Shown here in pieces: positions 1-5,845 of a DNA stretch of 24,349 bases; within the stretch, counting starts at the first letter, position 1, and every line of letters begins with the position of its first letter. Below the pieces are notes generated by a model that was not told the DNA's origin, made no database searches, and was given only the letters and a program-made list of their open reading frames with translations. The translations under genes were made by a program, and so were the position numbers. The DNA is from CANHEE01 sp043777755 (GTDB lineage: Bacteria; Bacteroidota; Bacteroidia; Chitinophagales; Saprospiraceae), in NCBI GenBank assembly GCA_043777755.1, contig JAYWHK010000185.1, positions 1 through 24,349 on the forward strand, given 5' to 3'.

Positions 1-128
1 GGGTTATATTTTCTTTGCGTAAACTCATCGCCACAAGATACAGGGTTTTTGTAAAATATTTATTTTTTTACTAAATATAACCTGAGTAGTTACTAAAAAT
101 CAATTTTTTTACAAATTTTACACAAATT

Positions 129-160
129 TTTGTAAAACTCCACTAAAAAGCATACCTTTG
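129..160 (+). promoter_or_regulatory. Bacteroidota-type promoter of icd
   Basis: A TTTG at 129-132 and a TACCTTTG at 153-160 are separated by 20 bases. This matches the TTTG / TAnnTTTG pattern recognised by the primary sigma factor of Bacteroidota. Transcription would start near 165-168, giving a leader of about 105 nucleotides before the icd ATG at 273. The match is by eye to a published consensus; no start site has been mapped. Confidence 0.6.
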
Positions 161-192
161 CACCGCTTTTAAAAAAATCATTTTATACTATT

Positions 193-251
193 CTAAAAGC
201 TGCGAATATTATTTTTTTTTTGAAAATAATAATATTATTTCACGCTTTTAG
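193..251 (+). promoter_or_regulatory. Hairpin in the icd leader
   Basis: CTAAAAGC at 193-200 pairs with GCTTTTAG at 244-251. Inside it, AATATTATTTT from 205 pairs with an AAAATAAT...AATATT arm that starts at 223. The structure lies between the predicted transcription start and the start codon, ending 21 bases before the ATG. It could shield the 5' end or tune translation. It has no terminator-like U-tract directly after it, so termination is unlikely. It matches no riboswitch class that I recognise. Confidence 0.4.
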
Positions 252-272
252 TAAAAATACATTTATAAAAAA

Positions 273-1598
273 ATGGGTTCTAAAATTACAATCAAAAACG
301 GAAAATTAAAAGTTCCTAATGATCCTATCGTTCCATTTATCGAAGGCGATGGTACAGGTCCAGACATCTGGAAAGCATCTGTTCGTGTTATTGACGCAGC
401 AGTAGAAAAGGCTTACAAAGGTAAGAAAAAAATCGAATGGAAAGAAGTTTTGGCTGGTGAAAAGGCGTTCAATCAAACAGGAAACTGGTTGCCTGACGAA
501 ACATTGGCAGCTTTCAATGAATACTTGGTCGGCATCAAAGGCCCTTTGACAACTCCAGTTGGCGGCGGTATTCGTTCTTTGAATGTGGCTTTGCGTCAAA
601 TTTTAGACCTTTATGTTTGTCTTCGCCCTGTGCGTTACTATACTGGAACACCTTCACCAGTGAAGCGTCCAGAAGCTGTTGATATGACGATTTTCCGTGA
701 GAATACAGAAGATATTTATGCAGGTATCGAATATGCGGCAGGTAGCGACGAAGCAAAAAAAGTATTGGAGTTTTTGAAAAGAAACTTCAATAAAAACTTT
801 GAAACGATTCGTTTTAATACTGTAAAAAAGAACAAGGATTACATCAAAAAGGCTAAAATTGAGTCAGATGATGATGTAATGGTTGGTTTGGGTATCAAAC
901 CAGTGTCAAAAGTTGGTTCTCAGCGTTTGATACGTTCCGCGATTGAATATGCAGTTTTGAACAAGAAACCACACGTTACCTTGGTTCACAAAGGTAATAT
1001 TATGAAATATACCGAAGGTGCATTCCGTGATTGGGGTTACGAATTGGCTGAAAAAGAGTTTTCTGAAAGCACTTATACTTGGATGCAGTGGGAACGTACT
1101 AAAAAAGCAAGTGGCGAAAAAGCAGCAAATGACGAAATGAAAGCAGCACAAACAGCTGGAAAAGTTATCGTTAAAGACGCTATCGCTGACATCGCTTTAC
1201 AGCAAGTTTTGACTCGTCCAGAAGATTTTAGCGTAATTGCTACCTTGAACTTGAATGGCGATTATTTGTCTGATGCTTTGGCTGCACAAATCGGTGGTAT
1301 TGGTATCGCTCCTGGTGCAAATATTAACTACGTTACTGGTCACGCTATTTTTGAAGCAACACACGGTACAGCTCCAAAATACGCTGGTTTAGACAAAGTA
1401 AATCCTGGTTCTGTTATTCTTTCAGCAGCAATGATGTTGGAGTATTTTGGTTGGGACGCAGCAGCACAATTGATTCACAAAGGTTTGGAAAAAGCCATCA
1501 GTGGAAAACGTGTAACTTACGACTTTGCTCGTTTGATGGACGGTGCAACGGAGTTGAAATGCTCTGAATTTGCAGATGAGATGATCAAAAGTTTCTAA
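273..1598 (+). CDS. icd: NADP-dependent isocitrate dehydrogenase
   Basis: This cytoplasmic TCA-cycle enzyme oxidatively decarboxylates isocitrate to 2-oxoglutarate and makes NADPH. The 441-residue protein aligns along its whole length with E. coli Icd. It has the N-terminal IEGDGTGP segment, the substrate loop GGGIRSLN with the serine at 102 (equivalent to E. coli Ser113, the IDH-kinase site), IFRENTEDIYAGIE at about 140-153, VHKGNIMK at 238-245, and NLNGDYLSDALAAQ-GGIGIAPGAN at 326-350. HGTAPKY at 364-370 and TYDFAR with Tyr416 are the NADP-specifying residues in the E. coli enzyme. A stretch at about 170-205 is longer than in E. coli. The ATG has an A-rich upstream region and no clear Shine-Dalgarno, which is usual for the phylum. 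The gene is monocistronic: it has its own promoter, and a terminator lies 130 bases downstream. Confidence 0.97.
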   Translation: MGSKITIKNGKLKVPNDPIVPFIEGDGTGPDIWKASVRVIDAAVEKAYKGKKKIEWKEVLAGEKAFNQTGNWLPDETLAAFNEYLVGIKGPLTTPVGGGIRSLNVALRQILDLYVCLRPVRYYTGTPSPVKRPEAVDMTIFRENTEDIYAGIEYAAGSDEAKKVLEFLKRNFNKNFETIRFNTVKKNKDYIKKAKIESDDDVMVGLGIKPVSKVGSQRLIRSAIEYAVLNKKPHVTLVHKGNIMKYTEGAFRDWGYELAEKEFSESTYTWMQWERTKKASGEKAANDEMKAAQTAGKVIVKDAIADIALQQVLTRPEDFSVIATLNLNGDYLSDALAAQIGGIGIAPGANINYVTGHAIFEATHGTAPKYAGLDKVNPGSVILSAAMMLEYFGWDAAAQLIHKGLEKAISGKRVTYDFARLMDGATELKCSEFADEMIKSF

Positions 1599-1731
1599 TA
1601 TAGACAACGGATATTGGTTATTAGATATTAAAGATATTGCAAACGCTTAGTGTTCAATATTTTGCATTTATGCAAAATCTCAAAACTACTTTCCGATGTG
1701 TATTTATTAATAATAGAAAATATATCTCTAC

Positions 1732-1767
1732 AAAAGACAACAAGTTCAATGCTTGTTGTCTTTTTTT
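1732..1767 (+). terminator. Rho-independent terminator after icd
   Basis: AAAAGACAACAAG at 1732-1744 pairs perfectly with CTTGTTGTCTTTT at 1752-1764 around a 7-base loop, and a run of T follows. The run of A on the left arm means it could also work on the other strand. It lies 130 bases after the icd stop codon, so the icd transcript would carry a short 3' untranslated tail. Confidence 0.75.
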
Positions 1768-1825
1768 GTTTAATGTATTCGCAAAATTTTTAAAATATAT
1801 TTCAACAATTTACATCAAATTGGTG

Positions 1826-1861
1826 CTTTTTTTATTTTTTTTATAAAAAAAATAAAAAAAG
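1826..1861. repeat. 36-bp perfect A/T palindrome
   Basis: The sequence is a perfect 36-base palindrome: C, seven T, A, eight T, A at 1826-1843, then the exact reverse complement at 1844-1861. Its central 20 bases (1834-1853) recur identically at 19390-19409. The stretch 1599-1940 holds no gene that I can support: only the icd terminator, this palindrome and the smaller one at 1866-1879. Confidence 0.7.
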
Positions 1862-1865
1862 TAAG

Positions 1866-1893
1866 TACTTTTAAAAGTAAGTTTATATCATTG
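1866..1893 (+). promoter_or_regulatory. 14-bp palindrome and weak -7 element before the 1941 gene
   Basis: TACTTTTAAAAGTA at 1866-1879 is a perfect palindrome. It is followed by TATCATTG at 1886-1893, one base away from the TAnnTTTG consensus, so the palindrome sits where the spacer of a promoter would be. This is the position expected of an operator. No -33 TTTG is visible at the right spacing. A further short inverted repeat, GCGAC/GTCGC, lies at about 1913-1929. Confidence 0.25.
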
Positions 1894-1940
1894 CAGAAAA
1901 TTTTATTGTTTCAGCGACATTTTTAGTCGCAAATATTAAA

Positions 1941-2498
1941 ATGAAAAAAATAGTTGTCATAGCGATGTTGTTCTTGCTTTTTTGTAAAATCGCAGAACCT
2001 TTAATCAGTGTAATTCAGTTTGAACAAACAACTGATGGCAACGCATTGATAATAAACGACGATTTTTTTGAAGTAAAAGCCTATTTTGCTATTCCGTACC
2101 ACAATGCAAATTCTGTAGAAACGGAATTGGAAAGCAACACTTATCAGCACGAAGGACAATTTTATTCTATCATAGAAAAACGCTTTGCCAACGATACACT
2201 TTATTTGAAATTGCAAAACAATCTTTCTGCAAGAGAGCGTTTCGCTTCTTTGACCGAAGTCGTTAATGAAATGTCTTTAAGTAAAAACTCCGTAAATAAA
2301 GATATACCTGCAAAAAAATCAACAGCAATCAATTTGGAAGACTTGTCTAAGGTTTTCTTACCTACTTTTGCGCCCGAAATCATAAAGTTCAATGATTTTT
2401 ATAGTATAAATTTTTCTCCAAAAAAGAATTGGAAGGACATCAGTTTCCAAAATTCCGCATACCTATCTATTTTTTCTCCACCACCACAAGATTGTTAA
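1941..2498 (+). CDS. Small exported or membrane-anchored hypothetical protein
   Basis: I do not recognise this 185-residue protein. It starts MKKIVVIAMLFLLFC, a hydrophobic segment that would act as a signal peptide or N-terminal anchor, although no clean signal peptidase I site is visible. The rest is soluble and polar with many Asn, Ser and Lys. It ends in a proline-rich SPPPQDC tail. Small exported proteins with a short Pro-rich C-terminus are common upstream of outer-membrane proteins in this phylum, but I cannot name a family. The next gene on the same strand, at 3117, is also exported; the 618-base repeat-filled gap between them makes a shared operon uncertain. The stop codon (2496-2498) overlaps a dispersed repeat that begins at 2495. 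Confidence 0.7.
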   Translation: MKKIVVIAMLFLLFCKIAEPLISVIQFEQTTDGNALIINDDFFEVKAYFAIPYHNANSVETELESNTYQHEGQFYSIIEKRFANDTLYLKLQNNLSARERFASLTEVVNEMSLSKNSVNKDIPAKKSTAINLEDLSKVFLPTFAPEIIKFNDFYSINFSPKKNWKDISFQNSAYLSIFSPPPQDC

Positions 2499-2575
2499 GT
2501 AGTCGTAAGTAAATAAGTCCAAAGTCTGAAAGTCGTAAAACATTGACTTACAATAGATTATATTTTACTACTTAG
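2495..2575 (+). repeat. Dispersed repeat bounded by TTAAGTAGT/ACTACTTAG, copy A
   Basis: The element is 81 bp and starts TTAAGTAGTCGTAAGT (2495-2510). It contains AGTCTGAAAGTC and ends ACTACTTAG (2567-2575), so the two ends form a 9-base inverted repeat with one mismatch. A second copy lies in the opposite orientation at 8798-8890 and shares both ends and the internal 12-mer. The left end overlaps the stop codon of the preceding gene. Confidence 0.6.
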
Positions 2576-2651
2576 CCATCTGGTTTTTTTAAATTTTTCT
2601 TAGTGTAGATTTTTCGTTACTTGTAGTAGGGTACGGGAATTACTCAATCTT

Positions 2652-2710
2652 ATACGGATTATTCTTAGTTGTAATTCGTGTAAATTCGATTAATTCGTCA
2701 AAATCCGTAT
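2652..2710. repeat. Inverted repeat ATACGGATT/AATCCGTAT
   Basis: ATACGGATT at 2652-2660 is the reverse complement of AATCCGTAT at 2702-2710. Between them are repetitive AATTCG(T)-type units (about 2673-2700). The right arm touches the next palindromic repeat, which starts at 2711. The pattern resembles the ATTCGTGTAAATTCG-type intergenic repeats common in Bacteroidota genomes; this resemblance is from memory. Confidence 0.45.
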
Positions 2711-2778
2711 GTAAGGGCGACTTTAGTCGCACACGCTACGTTGGCAAGCTAGGAGGTGCGACTAAAGTCGCCCTTACA
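2710..2778. repeat. Long palindromic repeat (GTAAGGGCGAC family), copy 1
   Basis: A left arm of 22 bases (2711-2732, beginning GTAAGGGCGACTTTAG) is the exact reverse complement of 2756-2777 (ending AGTCGCCCTTAC), around a 23-base loop. One more T-A pair extends the stem at 2710/2778. A second copy, with the same left arm and nearly the same loop, lies at 2958-3048. Between the copies (2779-2957) I see no gene. The reading frame that opens in the right arm is not credible as a protein. Confidence 0.75.
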
Positions 2779-2957
2779 ATGCGGCGAAGAAGCTATGTTC
2801 AAGCACTATGTTTTTCCAATAGATAATTTTTTTTTAATAATTGATTATCAACATTTTACTTGTTCTATTATCGAATTCTTAGTACTCCAACACTGCTTAA
2901 AACAGTATAGACTGACACAAATCAGAGTCAGCTATGCTTTTGTTAGTTTTTTGCATT

Positions 2958-3048
2958 GTAAGGGCGACTTTAGTCGCACACGCTACGTTGGCAAGCGTAG
3001 AAGGTACGACTACTACCAAAGGAGTCCCTTTGGGAAAGTTGCCCTTAC
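2958..3048. repeat. Palindromic repeat (GTAAGGGCGAC family), copy 2 with nested insertion
   Basis: The left arm (2958-2979) and the first part of the loop match copy 1 exactly. The right arm is split into GTACGACTA at 3004-3012 and AAGTTGCCCTTAC at 3036-3048, with 23 extra bases between them (3013-3035). The extra bases contain a CCAAAGG/CCTTTGG palindrome related to the other short repeats in this window. This looks like one repeat inserted into another. From 3049 to 3116 there is only the AT-rich leader of the next gene. Confidence 0.7.
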
Positions 3049-3116
3049 GACTTTCCCGACTCTAAATAGCTACAAAATTTTTACAAAACTTACAATTCAT
3101 CATTAATATTTTTACA

Positions 3117-4058
3117 ATGAAATTTTTTATTCAAAAACAAATATTACAAATTCTCTTTACGCTATTATTGCATTTTTCTGCAATGGCACAAATGCCACAC
3201 GATGCCATTTATATGCCGAAAAAAACACTTTGTACCGCTTTGATGTACGGCAATAGTTCATTTTCAGAATATTGGGAAGGTACACTGCTACGGAACAATT
3301 CTAATATGGGTACGAATACAATGCAAAGTTATAGCATCATGTCAGCGTATGGTATAAGTGATAAATTAAACGTTATTGCAATGTTGCCATACATCACTAC
3401 TCAAAACAGTGCGGGCAATCTTTTAGGGCAAAAAGGGCTGCAAGATTTCTCTATTTGGTTGAAATACAAGGCATTAGAAAAAAATGGATTTTCGTTGCAT
3501 GGTGTTTTGGGTGCATCAATACCAATGACAAATTATGTTCCAGATTTTTTACCAATGTCTATTGGCTTAGGATCCAAAACTGCATCAGGAAAAATCATTG
3601 CCAATTACACGCACAAGACGGGCTTGTATTTGACAGCACACGGAACATACACCTTGCGTAGTAATATTACAATTGACAGAGATGCTTATCAAGCCAACGG
3701 AAAAGTTATCAATAGCAATAATGTTGCCATTCCAAATGCGGCTGATGCAGCGGTTCGTTTAGGAATTTCGAAAAAAATGTTCCAAACAGAAATTTTTGTC
3801 AATCATTTCACTTGTGTAAGCGGCGACAATATCAGACGCAATGATATGCCTTTTCCTACCAACAATATGCAAGCAACGGCAGCTGGTTTTTACGGAAAAT
3901 TCCAATATAAAAACATTGGTTTGATAGGTCAAGTTTCACAAGTATTGGAAGGCTTGAATGTTGGAAAAAATTTGAATTATTCAGTTGGTTTATTGTGGCA
4001 AATGAAAACCTTGACAAAAGTCCCTTCCAAACTTTTTCCCGAAGGAAAGGCTTATTGA
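3117..4058 (+). CDS. Outer-membrane beta-barrel protein (transporter-like)
   Basis: The 313-residue protein has a signal peptide (about residues 1-25, ending SAMAQ) and then alternating polar/hydrophobic strands typical of an outer-membrane barrel. It carries GISDKLNVIAMLPYI near the N-terminus and ends in strands such as NLNYSVGLLWQMKTL. The layout resembles the group often annotated as MetA-pathway or 'transporter' outer-membrane proteins, whose substrate is usually unknown. It lies 64 bases before the haloperoxidase-like gene on the same strand with no terminator between, so the two are probably co-transcribed. That context suggests a partner role at the cell surface, but no substrate can be read from the sequence. 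Confidence 0.65.
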   Translation: MKFFIQKQILQILFTLLLHFSAMAQMPHDAIYMPKKTLCTALMYGNSSFSEYWEGTLLRNNSNMGTNTMQSYSIMSAYGISDKLNVIAMLPYITTQNSAGNLLGQKGLQDFSIWLKYKALEKNGFSLHGVLGASIPMTNYVPDFLPMSIGLGSKTASGKIIANYTHKTGLYLTAHGTYTLRSNITIDRDAYQANGKVINSNNVAIPNAADAAVRLGISKKMFQTEIFVNHFTCVSGDNIRRNDMPFPTNNMQATAAGFYGKFQYKNIGLIGQVSQVLEGLNVGKNLNYSVGLLWQMKTLTKVPSKLFPEGKAY

Positions 4059-4122
4059 TTTAAGGTTTTCAATAGGTTTTTAATTTTTAATTTTACTTTT
4101 TGGTTCTTTTAAAATTTTTATA

Positions 4123-5739
4123 ATGAAAAAAAACAATTCAATATACAATTTTTTTACAAATATACTTGCCCTACTTCTGGAAATACCTCCCTTTGGGAAG
4201 AATTTAAGATGGGCTTCTCTTTTTTTATTGTGTTTTTACGCTTGTCAAAAAGAAATAATTGAAATCCCAAGAATTCCTTACGCCCCAACTAATATTGATG
4301 CGAAGGCAGGAACTTGGAAAACTTATGTTTTGACAACTCCAAGTGACATAAGCATTGCTGAACCAAAAGAAGCAACAAGCCCTGAGTACGTCGCTGAAAT
4401 TGCTAAACTCAAAACAACAATTTCAACATTAACAACAGACCAAAAAGCTGCCGTAGAATACTGGGGCGCAGGTTCAGTATATCGTTGGAATGAAATCGCT
4501 CGTGAGTTGTGTGCAAAATATAACCTTGCGCCAGCGGCAAAAGCAGACGGAACATATCCTGTGCCAAATGCAGACAGTACAAAGAAAAATCCTAACTATT
4601 ACCCAAAATTCCCTTTTGCAAATCCACCTTACGCTTCTCGTGCTTTGGCGAATCTTTCTGTGGCACAATACGATGCGTTGGTGTCAGCTTGGCACTACAA
4701 GTTCAAATTCAACCGACTTTCGCCTTCAAAAAATGATGCGAGCGTGACGACTGCCTTACCCCTAACATCACTTCCTTCTTATCCTTCTGAAGATGCTGTT
4801 GTGGCAGGAGCTTCCTATACGATTTTGGTAGCGATGTTTCCAGCTGAAGTTCCTTTTTTAGATGCAAAATTAGCAGAAGCAAAAAATACTCGCTTCTGGG
4901 CTGGAATGAATGTTGAAAGCGATGTTGTCGCTGGCGAAGGTTTGGGAAAAGCAGTTGCTGCAAAAATCATGGCTCGTGCAAAGACCGATGGTATGGGCGC
5001 AGCCAACAATCAAGCATTGACCGCAGGCATGATTGATAATGCAAAAAACAAGTTGGGCATTACACAAGTTTGGGAAACACAAGAATTGCCAAAACGTCCG
5101 CCGCTTTTGCCTACTTTTGGCTTGGTAATGCCTTGGAATTTTGACAAATCGCTAACACCAACTTTGCGTCCCGTTGCTCCACCAAGCATAGGAAGCTATG
5201 AATTTAATAAAAACATAGAAGAATTGGTCGCTATTGCTAAAAAACAAAGTAGAGAACAAGCCCGTATTGCGAGTTTTTGGTCAGATGGTGCAGGAAGTTA
5301 TACACCACCAGGTCACTGGCATCCTACTGCTGCCAATCTTTGCTATGACAATAAGTTCAGCGAAGTCCGCACTGCCCGTACTTTGGCTTTGATGGGAACA
5401 GCTTTAATGGACGCAGGAATCAGTTGCTGGGATACCAAATATTATTACTATTATCCTCGTCCGAATCAGATGGATAGCCGCATAAAAACCTCTGTTGGTT
5501 TGCCGAACTTTCCTTCTTATACTTCTGGACACTCGACATTTTCAGCGGCTGCGGCAAGTGTTTTGGCTTATGTTTTCCCTACGGAAGCCACGCAATTGGA
5601 AGCGCAAGCAAAAGAAGCATCAGAATCTCGGATTTATGGCTTGATTCATTACCGTTTTGATTGCGAAAAAGGTTTAGAAATTGGAAAAAAAGTAGGCAAT
5701 TATGCTGTGGAAAGAGGTCGAAAAGATGGTTCTCAGTAG
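4123..5739 (+). CDS. Vanadium-dependent haloperoxidase / PAP2-family lipoprotein
   Basis: The 538-residue protein carries all three vanadate/phosphate-binding motifs of the vanadium haloperoxidase and PAP2 superfamily: K-x6-RP (Lys439 to Arg446-Pro447), P-S-x-x-SGH (464-470, with His470) and SR-x-x-G-x-H-x3-D (Ser502, Arg503, His509, Asp513). The catalytic histidines are present. The length and all-helical character fit the bacterial haloperoxidase group better than short PAP2 phosphatases, but phosphatase activity cannot be excluded. The N-terminus ends in a probable lipobox, FYAC, with Cys41, so the protein is likely a lipoprotein. Residues about 20-32 (EIPPFGKNLRWAS) are encoded by a degenerate copy of a short dispersed repeat that interrupts the signal peptide. 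The TAG stop is the first part of a palindromic repeat. Confidence 0.85.
   Translation: MKKNNSIYNFFTNILALLLEIPPFGKNLRWASLFLLCFYACQKEIIEIPRIPYAPTNIDAKAGTWKTYVLTTPSDISIAEPKEATSPEYVAEIAKLKTTISTLTTDQKAAVEYWGAGSVYRWNEIARELCAKYNLAPAAKADGTYPVPNADSTKKNPNYYPKFPFANPPYASRALANLSVAQYDALVSAWHYKFKFNRLSPSKNDASVTTALPLTSLPSYPSEDAVVAGASYTILVAMFPAEVPFLDAKLAEAKNTRFWAGMNVESDVVAGEGLGKAVAAKIMARAKTDGMGAANNQALTAGMIDNAKNKLGITQVWETQELPKRPPLLPTFGLVMPWNFDKSLTPTLRPVAPPSIGSYEFNKNIEELVAIAKKQSREQARIASFWSDGAGSYTPPGHWHPTAANLCYDNKFSEVRTARTLALMGTALMDAGISCWDTKYYYYYPRPNQMDSRIKTSVGLPNFPSYTSGHSTFSAAAASVLAYVFPTEATQLEAQAKEASESRIYGLIHYRFDCEKGLEIGKKVGNYAVERGRKDGSQ
4181..4217 (+). repeat. Short palindromic repeat (AAGTCC..TCC family) inside a signal peptide
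   Basis: ACCTCCCTTTGGGAAG followed by AATTTAAGATGGGCTT matches, with changes, the layout of the repeat at 9593-9624: CCTCC-TTTGG-AGG, then ATTTAG, then GG-GGT/CTT. It encodes residues 20-32 of the haloperoxidase-like lipoprotein, between its basic start and its hydrophobic core. Confidence 0.5.
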
Positions 5740-5764
5740 AGAAAAGACACGTCTTTTCTCTCAC
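5736..5764 (+). repeat. 29-bp palindromic repeat, copy 1
   Basis: GTAGAGAAAAGAC at 5736-5748 pairs with GTCTTTTCTC at 5751-5760. The TAG at 5737-5739 is the stop codon of the haloperoxidase-like gene. An inverted copy at 5817-5845 is identical at 26 of 29 bases. Two of its three differences form a compensatory A-T to G-C pair change in the stem. Confidence 0.65.
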
Positions 5765-5806
5765 AAAAAAGACATAAGAAAAGCGAACTTTTCTTATGTC
5801 TTTTTT
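5765..5806. terminator. Bidirectional rho-independent terminator
   Basis: A perfect 19-bp stem is formed by 5765-5783 (six A, then GACATAAGAAAAG) and 5788-5806 (CTTTTCTTATGTC, then six T) around a CGAA loop. With A on one side and T on the other, it can terminate both the haloperoxidase-like gene from the left and the PolX-like gene from the right. It lies exactly between two inverted copies of another palindrome. Confidence 0.85.
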
Positions 5807-5816
5807 GCTTTGCGTA

Positions 5817-5845
5817 GTGCGAGAAAAGGCGTGCCTTTTCTCTAC
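5817..5845 (-). repeat. 29-bp palindromic repeat, copy 2 (inverted)
   Basis: Read on the minus strand it starts GTAGAGAAAAGGCAC and ends CTTTTCTCGCAC. Its TAG (5842-5844) is the stop codon of the PolX-like gene, mirroring copy 1 at 5736-5764. Confidence 0.65.

Noticed and set aside
1637..1846. 69-codon open frame after icd
   Set aside because: It runs through the icd terminator hairpin and into the A/T palindrome. It has low-complexity Phe/Leu/Lys content and no ribosome-binding context.
2756..3106. 116-codon open frame in the repeat-rich gap
   Set aside because: It begins with a GTG in the right arm of a palindromic repeat and continues through a second copy, so the frame is a by-product of repeat sequence.
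4123..5739. Plain PAP2 lipid phosphatase without haloperoxidase character
   Set aside because: Short PAP2 phosphatases are about 200-250 residues with several membrane helices. This protein is 538 residues, soluble after its lipobox, and carries the K-x6-RP motif in a haloperoxidase-like setting. Phosphatase activity is still possible.
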